A stretch of 28,756 bases of DNA from an uncultured Duncaniella sp. (GTDB lineage: Bacteria; Bacteroidota; Bacteroidia; Bacteroidales; Muribaculaceae): the NCBI GenBank assembly GCA_910577335.1, contig CAJTMJ010000040.1:1-28756 (forward strand), read 5' to 3'. Shown here piece after piece: positions 6,562 through 15,108 of this stretch. A model generated the notes under the pieces. The model searched no databases. It was not told the DNA's origin and saw only the letters and a program-made list of their open reading frames with translations. Numbering within the stretch: the first letter of the stretch is position 1; the number at the start of each line of letters is the position of its first letter. The position numbers were made by a program, and so were the translations under genes.

Positions 6562-7238
6562 AGTCGCATCTTCCGTTTCGGTTTGTCAGGTTCCTGCTCC
6601 TGTTTGGGCGGCTCCACCTTTTGGGATTTCCCCATGCCAGACATCTGTCCTGCAATGTATTGGTTAAGTTCCGACATATTGCACGAGCCTGTTAACTCAT
6701 AGGCGAGGTCATAGATTCCGCCGTATGCGCCGGACTTGGTATCACGCCAGAGGTTTGTCTCGATGTTGATTACCATTGTCGGTCCTGGCTTGTCATCGTA
6801 TGGTGCATTGTAAATCCTCAGATTGCCGTCGGCTGCCACAGGGTGTTCCTGACCGAGAGCCTTCATAAAGTCAGTGAGTTTCACTTTCTTTATGTCAACG
6901 CCGACAACCGTCGGCTGCTGTGGGTGACGTGCCATTGCCGAAAGTTCCTTGCCCTGCTCATACTCGTTCATATACTTCAGGATGAAGTCACGCGGATCCA
7001 TGTAGAGATTGGGATTCATCTTCAGGGCGGCGAGGTCGATGATGTCGCCACTCTGGTCAGTGGCGTGGTCGTACCATCGGTTTGTATTGGTATCGACCAC
7101 CAGCATCGGCTCCGGGTCGTCTCGCTGCGGCGCATAGTAGAGCTTCATATCCCCGAAAGCCTTGACAGGCTTTTCTCCGAGAGCAGCCATGAACTCCGTC
7201 AGCGGTATGTTCCTGATGTCATTTTTTGTGTACCGCAT
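6558..7238 (-). CDS. Accessory protein with two tandem CHC2-like primase domains
   Basis: A 226-residue protein that I do not recognise as a named tra product. It consists of two copies of one unit: residues ~12-72 (LTEFMAALG, MKLYYAPQR, MLVVDTNTNRWYDHATDQSGDIIDLAAL) and ~117-178 (LTDFMKALG, LRIYNAP, MVINIETNLWRDTKSGAYGGIYDLAYEL). Both resemble the N-terminal CHC2-like domain of TraP encoded directly downstream (EFLNQLG, FYSPYR, GDIFSLAGEM). No Toprim domain follows, and the C-terminus is charged and proline-rich (EPPKQEQEPDKPKRKMRL). It sits between traO and traP, joined to traP by ATGA and to traO by TAG-CCT-ATG. It may bind single-stranded DNA or assist the primase. The domain likeness is by eye, so the function is inferred. 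Confidence 0.7.
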   Translation of the reverse strand: MRYTKNDIRNIPLTEFMAALGEKPVKAFGDMKLYYAPQRDDPEPMLVVDTNTNRWYDHATDQSGDIIDLAALKMNPNLYMDPRDFILKYMNEYEQGKELSAMARHPQQPTVVGVDIKKVKLTDFMKALGQEHPVAADGNLRIYNAPYDDKPGPTMVINIETNLWRDTKSGAYGGIYDLAYELTGSCNMSELNQYIAGQMSGMGKSQKVEPPKQEQEPDKPKRKMRL

Positions 7239-7241
7239 AGG

Positions 7242-7820
7242 CTAAAACTGGTATTTGAGGTGTAAGCCATAGGCGAACAAAAAATGACCTGTGTCATTGC
7301 CGAATACAAACCGCTCCTTGATGTGCGCTCCGAGTGCCACATGGTCAGAGAGATAGAAATCGGCTGACAGCGTTACAGCACCGCCATAGATGAAAGCATC
7401 TTCCGCTTGGATAGTCGAGCCATCGGGCAAAAGGTGTTTCCCCCAGTTGACCGTTTCATAGCCACCGAGAGCGGAAACACCGCCATAGAGGTGGAAGGTC
7501 TGCGAGTAGTCGCTGAGAAGATGGAGATTATAGCCGAACTCGCCTGTGAACTGAGCCACAGGGATACGACCTTTCGCACCGTATGGCTTGTAGGTCTGGA
7601 GATACTCGCCGCCGAAGCTCCAAGTATTTGCACCACCTTTATAGACGGAGTAAAACACTCCGAAAGAATAGCCGCAGTTACGGGAGTTGCCGGTATAAAA
7701 ACCGTCTGCCATGTCAGCCTTGATTTCTACCGCTGACATTCCGGGGAGGCATCGCTGGGCCATTGCCCGGCCTCCGAAGAGGCTGAGCATGGCAGCGATT
7801 ATCATTATCGCTTTACTCAT
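7242..7820 (-). CDS. traO: TraO conjugal transfer protein
   Basis: A 192-residue protein with a cleavable signal peptide (MSKAIMIIAAMLSLFGGRAMA, cut before Q22), then a glycine- and aromatic-rich beta-strand pattern ending in a C-terminal aromatic (HLKYQF). That pattern suggests a small outer-membrane barrel. It matches the Bacteroides TraO family, part of the envelope-spanning mating apparatus. The TAG stop is followed by CCT and the ATG of the next gene. The ATG is likewise reached from the traN stop through the same TAGCCTATG string. Confidence 0.9.
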   Translation of the reverse strand: MSKAIMIIAAMLSLFGGRAMAQRCLPGMSAVEIKADMADGFYTGNSRNCGYSFGVFYSVYKGGANTWSFGGEYLQTYKPYGAKGRIPVAQFTGEFGYNLHLLSDYSQTFHLYGGVSALGGYETVNWGKHLLPDGSTIQAEDAFIYGGAVTLSADFYLSDHVALGAHIKERFVFGNDTGHFLFAYGLHLKYQF

Positions 7821-7823
7821 AGG

Positions 7824-8831
7824 CTACTGTATGCTTAATTCGTCAATTACGTTGGCTCTCACAATATCCTCGTTCTCGACCACGAAAGACTGGTGTCTGC
7901 CGCCTTCCTTTTCGGCGATTTCGATAACGAGCTGCTTGTCATCGGGGATAGTGAATTTCTCCAGAGCGAAGACTGTTCTTTCGGAGGTTTTGCCGTGTAC
8001 GACCGTTACATAGTTCTGGGCGCGGAGCGGTTCAAGTACCTGCTCCTGCATCGCGGTACGCTTGATAACCTTCTTATCCACAATCTTGAAGCTCACATAA
8101 TCAATATCGAAAGCGATATTGCTTGTGTTCTTCAGCTCGGTGTGGAAATAGAGAAGCCCATTGTTGGTGTAGATGGATTTCAACAGGAACTGCACTCCAA
8201 AACGCTTTGAACCGATATGCTTGATTTCGCGTTTGTTCTGCTTGTGGATAGACTTCATAATCAGCTTGACAAGCATAGGCGACTCCGAATCGAGACGCTC
8301 CAAGTATATCTCCTGAGCGTTGTTGGGACGGTTGACAGCTTCACCGTCATGGAGAAAGTCGGTCATCTCAATGCTCAGGAGCAGAGGCTCTTTTGCAAAT
8401 TTGACGTTGAAAACATAGTAAGACCCATCATCGGTAATCACCGACAGATTTGTTTCAGTTTTAAAACGCTTAAACGCTGATTTCACGCGAAGTACGTTCT
8501 TTGCCCCGTCTGCGAGACCTGCCACAAGGTTCTCATTGCCGAGGTCCACATAAATTATCTCCGCAGGAAAGATAATGTGTGTGGTTTTCTCGTAACAGAC
8601 CTCCAGTGCGTGAGGCGGAATCATCCGGTCGAAGCCCACCTTGCGGGTCAGACCGTCGAACTTGTCGCCGTCGGTGTAGTTGGCTCCGTACACGTTCATG
8701 TCGTGTTCGGCTACCTGTTCAGTGTCAGGCGACACGTTGTTTTCGGTGTTATTGACAGTTTTGGCGTTGGCAGCGGTGGCCACTCCGAAGAGTACCACTG
8801 CCGCAACAAAGAATTTTGTGATTGTTTTCAT
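7824..8831 (-). CDS. traN: TraN conjugal transfer protein (DUF4138)
   Basis: A 335-residue secreted protein. It has a signal peptide (MKTITKFFVAAVVLFGVATAANA, residues 1-23), then a beta-rich sequence with KTTHIIFPAEIIYVDLGNENLVAG and VFNVKFAKEPLLLSIE. These are typical of the TraN/DUF4138 family, regarded as the VirB9-like periplasmic/outer-membrane component. A second beta-rich part (NTSNIAFDIDYVSFKIVDKK) follows. It lies downstream of traM and upstream of traO in the standard order. The length is normal and there is no sign of damage. Confidence 0.92.
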   Translation of the reverse strand: MKTITKFFVAAVVLFGVATAANAKTVNNTENNVSPDTEQVAEHDMNVYGANYTDGDKFDGLTRKVGFDRMIPPHALEVCYEKTTHIIFPAEIIYVDLGNENLVAGLADGAKNVLRVKSAFKRFKTETNLSVITDDGSYYVFNVKFAKEPLLLSIEMTDFLHDGEAVNRPNNAQEIYLERLDSESPMLVKLIMKSIHKQNKREIKHIGSKRFGVQFLLKSIYTNNGLLYFHTELKNTSNIAFDIDYVSFKIVDKKVIKRTAMQEQVLEPLRAQNYVTVVHGKTSERTVFALEKFTIPDDKQLVIEIAEKEGGRHQSFVVENEDIVRANVIDELSIQ

Positions 8832-8857
8832 TCGTTGCTGTTGGGGTTGGTTGATGA

Positions 8858-10033
8858 TTACTGCTCGTTCTGCTTGAGCATGATTTTATAGCCGGATTTG
8901 AGGTGAATCTTGGGAGTGCGCAATTTCTTGTTAAGATACTGGCTTACTCCATTGATAAGCCCTTTCCCGACATCAGAAGCGAGTTGCGCCCCGGCGTTGG
9001 TGGTAAGGTTGATTGAACTTCCCATTGTACTGCCCATATTGGCCCCGATTTCGTGCAGGGCATCACTCTCCATCGAGTTTGGTATGTTGATACCCTCCTG
9101 ACCGTCGGAGTCATAGACCGAGAGGTCAACCTCCATGATGCAGCCGAGAGCCTCGATAGATTCTATCTTGATTTCAAGACGCTCACCCTGTAACCGCGCC
9201 GCTCCCACCACAGTGGTGTTTTTCGGCAACAGCGAGTTGCCTATCCACATCGGTTCGAGTGTCCGGAGCCTCACGCTCTGCCCGTCGGTAACCGACTGGT
9301 CAGTAGCGACACAGGCTGAAATGGTGTTCTTGAAATTCGTGAGCTTGGTGCCGACAGCAGTAGAGAAAGAGCGGGTATTATCGGTCGAGGCACTGAGGGA
9401 AGACACGACATTGCGGTTTACCTGATTGACAGGCATGACCTTACGGTCTTCCTCCGGTTCATCGACTATTACGGCCTTTTGACCGCCATTGCCAGTGCCG
9501 AGATACTGCGCCGCCAGTTTGTAAGACTGCTCCATCAGTTCCATCTCGTTTGGCTGCTGACTCTGATGAGCCATAGCGTTCTGCGCTTCCAGCTCATCAA
9601 TCCGAGCCTGCAACTCCGCCACCTGTGCCGCGGAATTGTCCTCCGGGATATAAAAATCCTGAAGAGAAGCCTGAACCTGCTGATAAGCCTGATCGGACGC
9701 CTCAACCATATCGGGTTCCGGCTCCTCCGCACTCTGCGGGATAGAATCGACATGGGGGATTGTGTCAGTCGTTACTCTGACGGTATCCTTCTGGGCGGCA
9801 TAGGCATCACGCTTGTCGGCTGTGATTTCCTGAGCGTCAGGCTCCGGCATATTCTGATTGAAGCCGTTGGTGGTGGTTGCTGCGCCATCGCCGAAACTGT
9901 CGAAGATAAGCCATAGGATAATGCCGGTGGTCAGGAACATTGCGGGAAAGGCAACGAGGTATTTCATCCTCATCTTCCGCTCCGCCTCAGTCGTGGGTCT
10001 TGTGAGTTTATTCCATAGGGTTTTCAGATCCAT
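8858..10033 (-). CDS. traM: TraM conjugal transfer protein (VirB10-like)
   Basis: A 391-residue bitopic protein. It has a short cytoplasmic N-terminus, a transmembrane helix at about residues 26-47 (YLVAFPAMFLTTGIILWLIF), and an acidic Asp/Glu/Gln-rich linker with a likely coiled coil (about 130-165, VAELQARIDELEAQNAM). The C-terminal domain includes SVRLRTLEPMWIGNSLLPKNTTVVGAARL. This is the Bacteroides TraM layout and is analogous to VirB10, linking inner membrane to outer-membrane complex. It overlaps the end of traL by 26 bp. The start is placed at the ATG at 10033. Confidence 0.92.
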   Translation of the reverse strand: MDLKTLWNKLTRPTTEAERKMRMKYLVAFPAMFLTTGIILWLIFDSFGDGAATTTNGFNQNMPEPDAQEITADKRDAYAAQKDTVRVTTDTIPHVDSIPQSAEEPEPDMVEASDQAYQQVQASLQDFYIPEDNSAAQVAELQARIDELEAQNAMAHQSQQPNEMELMEQSYKLAAQYLGTGNGGQKAVIVDEPEEDRKVMPVNQVNRNVVSSLSASTDNTRSFSTAVGTKLTNFKNTISACVATDQSVTDGQSVRLRTLEPMWIGNSLLPKNTTVVGAARLQGERLEIKIESIEALGCIMEVDLSVYDSDGQEGINIPNSMESDALHEIGANMGSTMGSSINLTTNAGAQLASDVGKGLINGVSQYLNKKLRTPKIHLKSGYKIMLKQNEQ

Positions 10034-10322
10034 AAAGATTGTTTATGGTGGTTTGGCTGCCCTTGTCGGGCATCGGCATCTGTTTTATGTTGCCGAAGTC
10101 GGGATTACTGTGTACCCCGTTGTAGATGTTATACATTGATTTGCCGAAGATAAATAGGGCAAGCAATGCGAACAGCGCGAAGGTAATCGCCACTATCCGG
10201 AACCGCTTCTGCGGGGGTATGCCGTCGCAGAAGCGACGCACATACTCCACCGCGCTCTCCTTGCGGCAGGACACCTTATTATATAGGTGTCCGATTTTCT
10301 CTTTCAGAGACTTGATGTTCAT
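10008..10322 (-). CDS. traL: TraL conjugal transfer protein
   Basis: A 104-residue protein with a basic N-terminus (MNIKSLKEKIGHLYNKV), one transmembrane helix (IVAITFALFALLALFIFGKSMYNIY) and a short periplasmic tail. The longer frame could begin at 10424. I chose the ATG at 10322 because it overlaps the traK stop as ATGA (10319-10322) and starts at the family's usual MNIK-like beginning. The extra 34 residues would be read from within traK. A small inner-membrane subunit of the mating channel by family. Confidence 0.88.
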   Translation of the reverse strand: MNIKSLKEKIGHLYNKVSCRKESAVEYVRRFCDGIPPQKRFRIVAITFALFALLALFIFGKSMYNIYNGVHSNPDFGNIKQMPMPDKGSQTTINNLYGSENPME

Positions 10323-10948
10323 TTCTTGATTGTCTGTATGTCTTTGTTTTCGATTACGGTAAAGTTCTCGATGATGAATCCGTTGGGGTTGTCGTCGGAG
10401 CGGCCGGAGTTCTTCAGTTTGCAACTGCTCACCAGCGTTCTCTCCGTGACATTGCTCTGACGGATAATCATCTGCTTGGCATAGGTGCGCACATCGTAGG
10501 GATAGTTGGTGAAGTTCACCACCACGCTATCGACTTTAAGCACCTGATTGATATTTCCCGCAATGATGCGGTTGTAGTAACCCTGCTCCGTGAAATCCCG
10601 GTAGTAGTTGTAGGCACTCTTGTCGGCCAGCAACAGAGCGCGGCTGACATTGTGCTCGATGGCTGACTTCTCCGGGGAGAGGGTGAAGAACAGTTCATGG
10701 AAGCGTCGCACATGTTCGCGAGCCTCTGCCGGTCGGTTCTGCTCCATATCCTGCGACAAGGCAAGCATCAGTGACTTGCCATTGTCGAGGACATAGATTT
10801 TTTCGCGCTGCTTCTCGGCAAAGTTGAGCGAAAGCACCACGGAAGCGACCGCCACCACAGCGCAAAGGCACACGAAGACAATGCCGAAAAGCCGGATCTG
10901 CCGAAACGACGATTCGATATTTCTCAGAGATTTGAATTCCATTTTCAT
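10319..10948 (-). CDS. traK: TraK conjugal transfer protein
   Basis: A 209-residue bitopic inner-membrane protein with a short N-terminus (MKMEFKSLRNIESSFRQIRL), one transmembrane helix (about 21-42, FGIVFVCLCAVVAVASVVLS) and a periplasmic domain containing HVRRFHELFFTLSPE and KVDSVVVNFTNYPYDVRTYAKQMI. It matches Bacteroides TraK, which occupies the VirB8-like position next to TraJ and TraL. There is a 1-bp gap after traJ and an ATGA overlap into traL, consistent with tight translational coupling. Confidence 0.92.
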   Translation of the reverse strand: MKMEFKSLRNIESSFRQIRLFGIVFVCLCAVVAVASVVLSLNFAEKQREKIYVLDNGKSLMLALSQDMEQNRPAEAREHVRRFHELFFTLSPEKSAIEHNVSRALLLADKSAYNYYRDFTEQGYYNRIIAGNINQVLKVDSVVVNFTNYPYDVRTYAKQMIIRQSNVTERTLVSSCKLKNSGRSDDNPNGFIIENFTVIENKDIQTIKK

Positions 10949-10949
10949 G

Positions 10950-11963
10950 CTATTTCAGAAGTTTGCCGGCACGACCTGCGATATTGCCTGAAACTGAACC
11001 TGCGACACCAGCCACGGCTGAACCACCCTGCATACCTACCGAGTTGATATGTCTGCCGAAAGCACCCATACCGCCGCCGGCCTGAATAATCCAGCCTGCC
11101 ACAGTCGGAATCGTGAAATAACCGATAATGCCGATGATCATAAATATTGTGTAACAAGTATTTGAGCTGTCGAGGTTTACATTCGGATTATTGGTCAACT
11201 CCGAAATGTCATTCTGAAGCATCAGCACCTGTATTTTCGCCAATATTGTTGAAAACAGGTCTGCCACAGGCAACCATAGGTAGGTCTGAATATACCGCTG
11301 AATCCACATTGTCAGTGTTGACTGGAAGCCGTCCCACACCGACAAGGCAAAGGCAATAGGTCCTAATATCGCCAACACAATCAGGAAGAAAGTCCTTATC
11401 GTGTCAATGGTCAGTGATGCCGCTTGGAAAAGCATCTCCAGCAGTTCCCTGAAAAAGTTCTGGATTGCCTTCTTCACTTTATACATTCCACGTTCGATAT
11501 ACATTCCGGCGGCAGTGCCCACCTCTGTCACTCCAAGTTCATCAATCTGACGGTCAAACTCCGCATCATCCACGAGATATGCTGTCGAAGGGTCATTCAT
11601 CATGGCCTCATACTCCAGCCTGTCTTTCTTTTCGCGGTATTTCTGCATATCAAGAGTCTGACCTTCGAGCATCGTCGCCGTTCCCTGAACAATCGGCTGC
11701 ATCACTGAATTGATGGTGCCGAGCACAATCGACGGGAAGAACATGATGCACAGTCCGATGGCAAAGGGTCGGAGCAGCGGGAATACATCTACAGGTTCGG
11801 CAGCGGCAAGTGATTTCCAGATGCGCACCGCCACATAGAACAGTGCGCCGAGTCCGGCTATCGCCTGAGCCACACCCGCCATGTCGCTGCACAGCGGCAT
11901 CATCTCGTCATAGAGCGAGCGGAGCACCGTGTGTAGGTTGTCAAAATCTATCGCGCAAAGCAT
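10950..11963 (-). CDS. traJ: TraJ conjugal transfer protein (VirB6-like)
   Basis: A 337-residue polytopic inner-membrane protein. Hydrophobic segments occur near 30-50 (AQAIAGLGALFYVAVRI), 66-90 (PFAIGLCIMFFPSIVLG), 185-215 (ASLTIDTIRTFFLIVLAILGPIAFALSVW) and 270-295 (YTIFMIIGIIGYFTIPTVAGWII). The C-terminus is Gly/Ala-rich (GGGMGAFGRHINSVGMQGG). This is the TraJ family of Bacteroides conjugative transposons, the VirB6-like channel component. The start codon follows the traI stop through the string TAG-CCT-ATG. Confidence 0.92.
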   Translation of the reverse strand: MLCAIDFDNLHTVLRSLYDEMMPLCSDMAGVAQAIAGLGALFYVAVRIWKSLAAAEPVDVFPLLRPFAIGLCIMFFPSIVLGTINSVMQPIVQGTATMLEGQTLDMQKYREKKDRLEYEAMMNDPSTAYLVDDAEFDRQIDELGVTEVGTAAGMYIERGMYKVKKAIQNFFRELLEMLFQAASLTIDTIRTFFLIVLAILGPIAFALSVWDGFQSTLTMWIQRYIQTYLWLPVADLFSTILAKIQVLMLQNDISELTNNPNVNLDSSNTCYTIFMIIGIIGYFTIPTVAGWIIQAGGGMGAFGRHINSVGMQGGSAVAGVAGSVSGNIAGRAGKLLK

Positions 11964-11966
11964 AGG

Positions 11967-12430
11967 CTACCAGTATTTTTCGGAACCGTCGCCATACAGG
12001 TTGATTACCCTCTGGGTGTCAGCCTTTTTCTTTGCCCGCAAATACGATACGGAGATATTCTTGTTGGTATAGTAGGCAGTAAGGTTTTTCAGCCGTTTCA
12101 TCTCCTTGTAGCAGTCATCCACAACATCCATTCTGTCCTTGTCTGTCATGCTTAATGTTGTGATATTTACCACCTGCTTCAAGTCGGACAGCACTCCGTT
12201 GGCCTCTTCTAAAATCCTTGTGTATCCGGATGCGATTGCCGAGAGTTCCGCACTGGTGAAGTTCGGGTCAGTCAGCATCTTCTGGAAGTTGTTGACGTAG
12301 TAGCCGGAGATATTGCCGAGCATCAGAATTGTCTGCTGCACCTTGCGGGCGTCGCGGACAAGGTTGTTCACCGACTGGAGAGCATCGTAATACTTCTTCG
12401 CCTGCTGGTAAATTTTCACAGTTTCCTGAA
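11967..12430 (-). CDS. traI: traI, 3' exon (DUF4141), after the group II intron
   Basis: This encodes FQETVKIYQQAKKYYDAL, DARKVQQTILMLGNISGYYVNNFQKMLTDPNFTSAELSAI, VVNITTLSMTDKDRMDVVD and the C-terminal SYLRAKKKADTQRVINLYG. These are characteristic of TraI/DUF4141, a secreted, helical component of the mating apparatus. The frame appears to continue upstream to 12551, but that part is intron RNA (domains V and VI), not exon. The exon begins at 12430 because joining ...AAT-T at 14923 to TT-CAG here gives N-F-Q in frame and the intron then ends in AC. Spliced together, the two exons give 639 nt, or 212 residues, the normal family length. Confidence 0.88.
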
Positions 12431-12491
12431 GTAGGCTAAGTATCCGGCGCGTTGTTGTATTGCTACAATACGTTTCCAAATACTCGCCCCC

Positions 12492-12526
12492 AAACCGGAC
12501 GTACACATTCCTGCGTATCCGGCTTT
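12492..12526 (-). ncRNA. Group II intron domain V (traI intron)
   Basis: Read leftward it starts AAAGCCGG and ends CCGGTTT, pairing into the ~34-nt catalytic hairpin with a short apical loop near GGAAT and an AGC catalytic triad in the first strand. It is about 60 nt from the proposed 3' splice site, leaving room for domain VI. Confidence 0.75.
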
Positions 12527-12543
12527 CCGTTACTAATATCAGT

Positions 12544-14361
12544 CTATACATTGCCTAAATGGATGTTACGATGACATTTACTACAGAGTGCAATGGTTTT
12601 GCGTTGACGTGCAATCATCAGTTTTTCCCAAGGAGCTTTTCCTTTGAGTTCTCCGAGTTTACGCACATGGTGCATTACCAAATTTTCTTCTGCGCCACAT
12701 AACTCACACCTACGAGCCGCAAGACGGTCTATAAGACTTGTGGTCGTTTTGTAGGTCATGTGACTTGGGCTGTTGTCAATCATTCCGTTACTGTCTGCTT
12801 TCTTTCGTTTGAAGCCGTCATTATAGAATTTGGCTTCCCGAATCTGTCCGTTCTTTGCTTTGAATGATACTGTAAATACTCCGTCTTTGAAATATTTACG
12901 TCTGATAGCAGATGTCTTTGTCCTATATTTATGGGCAAATGTTTTATACATACTGCATTTCATCATCCAATCGAAAGTGCTGACGGTACAGGCATTTTGT
13001 GCTAAGGCATAGTAATTGTATAGACCTCTTACTTCTGAACTGAATTTCCTCAGAATTTCAAGGTCATCCAATGTTGTCAATCCAACACGTGATTTGGCTT
13101 TCCATTGCTCTTTGCCATTGTGGATTTTAATCTCAATGGCATTGAGAGAAAGGAGCTTTTTCTTAATCACGTCTCTGCCGATTAGCAGTCGGACACGTTT
13201 GTTATGCGCACGACACAGACTGCCATTTTTATGCCTTACGGTTTGATTTGACTTCTGAATACAGATTTCATAACCAAGAAATTTGGCTCGTTCTTCCGAA
13301 TGTGTTATCAGTGTTTTCTCGGCAGACAGTTCCAACTTCATTTTATTACCAAGAAATTCAGTAATTTCCTGCTTTAATTTGGTTGCATCCGCCTTACTAC
13401 CGATAATTCCAATCAGAAAATCGTCTGCGTATCTCACATAATGGATACGCTTGTAATCTGCATCCATTTCGTCCCCAGATGGAATCAGAAGATTTTGTCT
13501 CTGATTTTCTTTGAGTGCTTTGATTATTTCTTTCCGCTCATTGCCATCTGAAACTTTAGACAAACGATGTTTAAGCCAGCGACGCTTGTATTGCAGCGAC
13601 TGGTTCTCTTGATTCCGTTTACGACCTTTGCCCTTATTGAATTGGCTCTCAAACTCTGCCATGTGGCGGTCGAGTTTGTCAAGGTATATATTGGCAAGAA
13701 TCGGACTGATTATGCCACCTTGTGGTGTGCCACTATATGTATTGTGGAATTTCCAATCCTCCACATAACCCGCATTCAGAAATTTGCGGATTAACCGAAG
13801 AAAACGGCAATCTTCAATACGTTCAGAAAGGGTTTCAATCAGCACATTGTGGTCGATGTTGTCGAAGAAGCCTTTTATATCTCCTTCAACAAACCATTTT
13901 ACTCCACAAAATGTCTTTTCTATTTCTGCTAATGCGGTGTGGCAGCTACGTTTGGGTCTGAATCCATGAGAGTGCTTGGAGAAACGAGGCTCATAGATAG
14001 CTTCAAGAATCATCCGTATAACCTCTTGCAGAAGTTTGTCATAGAAAGACGGAATGCCGAGAGGACGCATTTTACCATTCTTTTTGGGAATGTACACACG
14101 TCTTGAGGGTCGTGGCTGATAACTTTCATCTTTCAATGAGTTTATCAGCTTTTCAATGTTCTCAATGCTCATGCCGTCAACGGTATCGCCTTTGCAGTCG
14201 GCAGTCATATTGCCGGGCTTTGTTGCGATTTTCTCGTATGCAACATGATACATTTTCTCATTTAACAGAATCCGATAGAGCCGCTTGAACTTATAATCGT
14301 CTTGCTGACCGTGCATCGATAAACTGTTTAATACGATTTCGGGATTTCTCATTTGTCTCAC
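12544..14361 (-). CDS. Group II intron reverse transcriptase/maturase with HNH domain (traI intron)
   Basis: A 605-residue intron-encoded protein. The reverse transcriptase part includes KKNGKMRPLGIP (~93-104), the EGDIKGFFDNID motif (~159-170), GTPQGGIISPILANIYL (~211-227) and the catalytic RYADD (YADD at 311-314), followed by a maturase (X) domain. The C-terminus has an HNH-type endonuclease: CELCG (~551), HH, then CSKCHRNIHLG. The protein helps the intron RNA fold and splice and drives retrohoming. An insertion of about 70 charged residues (~240-300) separates RT motifs 4 and 5, as in some full-length bacterial intron proteins. The stop lies ~18 nt upstream of domain V. Intact, no frameshift. 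Confidence 0.93.
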   Translation of the reverse strand: MRQMRNPEIVLNSLSMHGQQDDYKFKRLYRILLNEKMYHVAYEKIATKPGNMTADCKGDTVDGMSIENIEKLINSLKDESYQPRPSRRVYIPKKNGKMRPLGIPSFYDKLLQEVIRMILEAIYEPRFSKHSHGFRPKRSCHTALAEIEKTFCGVKWFVEGDIKGFFDNIDHNVLIETLSERIEDCRFLRLIRKFLNAGYVEDWKFHNTYSGTPQGGIISPILANIYLDKLDRHMAEFESQFNKGKGRKRNQENQSLQYKRRWLKHRLSKVSDGNERKEIIKALKENQRQNLLIPSGDEMDADYKRIHYVRYADDFLIGIIGSKADATKLKQEITEFLGNKMKLELSAEKTLITHSEERAKFLGYEICIQKSNQTVRHKNGSLCRAHNKRVRLLIGRDVIKKKLLSLNAIEIKIHNGKEQWKAKSRVGLTTLDDLEILRKFSSEVRGLYNYYALAQNACTVSTFDWMMKCSMYKTFAHKYRTKTSAIRRKYFKDGVFTVSFKAKNGQIREAKFYNDGFKRKKADSNGMIDNSPSHMTYKTTTSLIDRLAARRCELCGAEENLVMHHVRKLGELKGKAPWEKLMIARQRKTIALCSKCHRNIHLGNV

Positions 14362-14922
14362 ACAAATTCCTTTAATTGTATTAAAAATTAGTAACTGTCT
14401 CCCTTCGCCATGTACAAGGCTTTCCCTTGCTCGGACTACTACGGAGACTCCGTTGCCATGTCAGATTTTCAAAGGTCTGCACCTTATAGCCTACATTGCA
14501 GGCACTCTGATTTAGGCAATCCCCGTTTACAATATGACAACTTGGCTTGAATTGATTGTCGGATATGACTTCCGTCCTTTTCTGCATATTGCAGATGCGC
14601 CTCGGCTCGTTCATGCTCCATTTTGACAACTTCCCAAAATAGAGTGTCGAGGTACGGTGAGTACAGCTATAATACACCGCAGTTTGGTCTGGTACCGCTT
14701 GGACTATCATTCAATCAGTTTGGATTTTATCCTCATATCAATTCCTTTCATCTAACCATTCAGTCGCAGCCTTTATAGCAGACTGACTCATGGCTTCTCC
14801 GCCCATGCTACACTCCCTGCCGTCTTTCGTTGTCAGGTAAGGGGGATGATGATAGGTTATTTGAACGCGAACCTAATAACTTGCCAAAGTTACATTTATC
14901 TATATTGCCTATACGGGCGCAC
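14362..14922 (-). ncRNA. 5' ribozyme part of the traI group II intron (gene-free)
   Basis: About 560 nt between the GTGCG 5' splice site and the maturase start, the expected size for domains I to IV-upstream of a bacterial group II intron. It contains many short complementary stretches but no protein-coding signal. Short frames here, such as 14381-14710, lack any recognisable protein. Confidence 0.75.
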
Positions 14923-15097
14923 AATTCTTGACCATATGGGTCGCCGTCTGCGACTCCTTAACAAGTGATTTAGAATTGTTTACGATACTCTGAGCGATAT
15001 TGGACGGATCTATGACCGTCCACTGGGCAGAGGCCCGGTTTGCTCCGAAGAGCAGAACCATAGCCACCACCGCGATGATTGTCTTGAGATGTTTCAT
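14923..15097 (-). CDS. traI: traI, 5' exon (signal peptide and N-terminus)
   Basis: This encodes MKHLKTIIAVVAMVLLFGANRASA (signal peptide, cut before QWTVIDPSNIAQ) and continues to HMVKN plus the first base of the next codon. QW-V-DP-N-AQ is the usual mature N-terminus of TraI/DUF4141. Without splicing the frame runs 4 codons into the intron and stops at 14909, giving a 62-residue secreted peptide with no function expected. Start ATG lies 11 bp after the preceding small gene. Confidence 0.87.
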
Positions 15098-15108
15098 TCG
15101 CTTCTGTT

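Larger units (their letters stand above)
12431..14922 (-). mobile_element. Group II intron inserted in traI
   Basis: A 2492-bp intron in the sense orientation of traI. It begins GTGCG at 14922 and ends ...GCCTAC at 12431, the canonical GUGYG...AY ends. A domain V hairpin (12492-12526) with an AGC triad lies just before the 3' end, followed by a domain VI-like stem. About 560 nt of 5' ribozyme (14362-14922) precede a reverse transcriptase/maturase gene. Removing it restores an uninterrupted 212-residue TraI. I could not identify EBS1 by eye. The intron appears complete and therefore potentially self-splicing and mobile. Confidence 0.88.

Noticed and set aside
10323..10424. Upstream extension of traL
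   Set aside because: It lies inside traK and lacks family likeness; the ATGA overlap fixes the start at 10322.
11967..12551. traI beginning at 12551
   Set aside because: The first ~40 residues are read from intron domains V and VI; the true 5' exon is at 14923-15097.
14381..14710. 109-residue frame upstream of the traI-intron maturase
   Set aside because: Lies in the 5' ribozyme; no protein family and explained by RNA structure.
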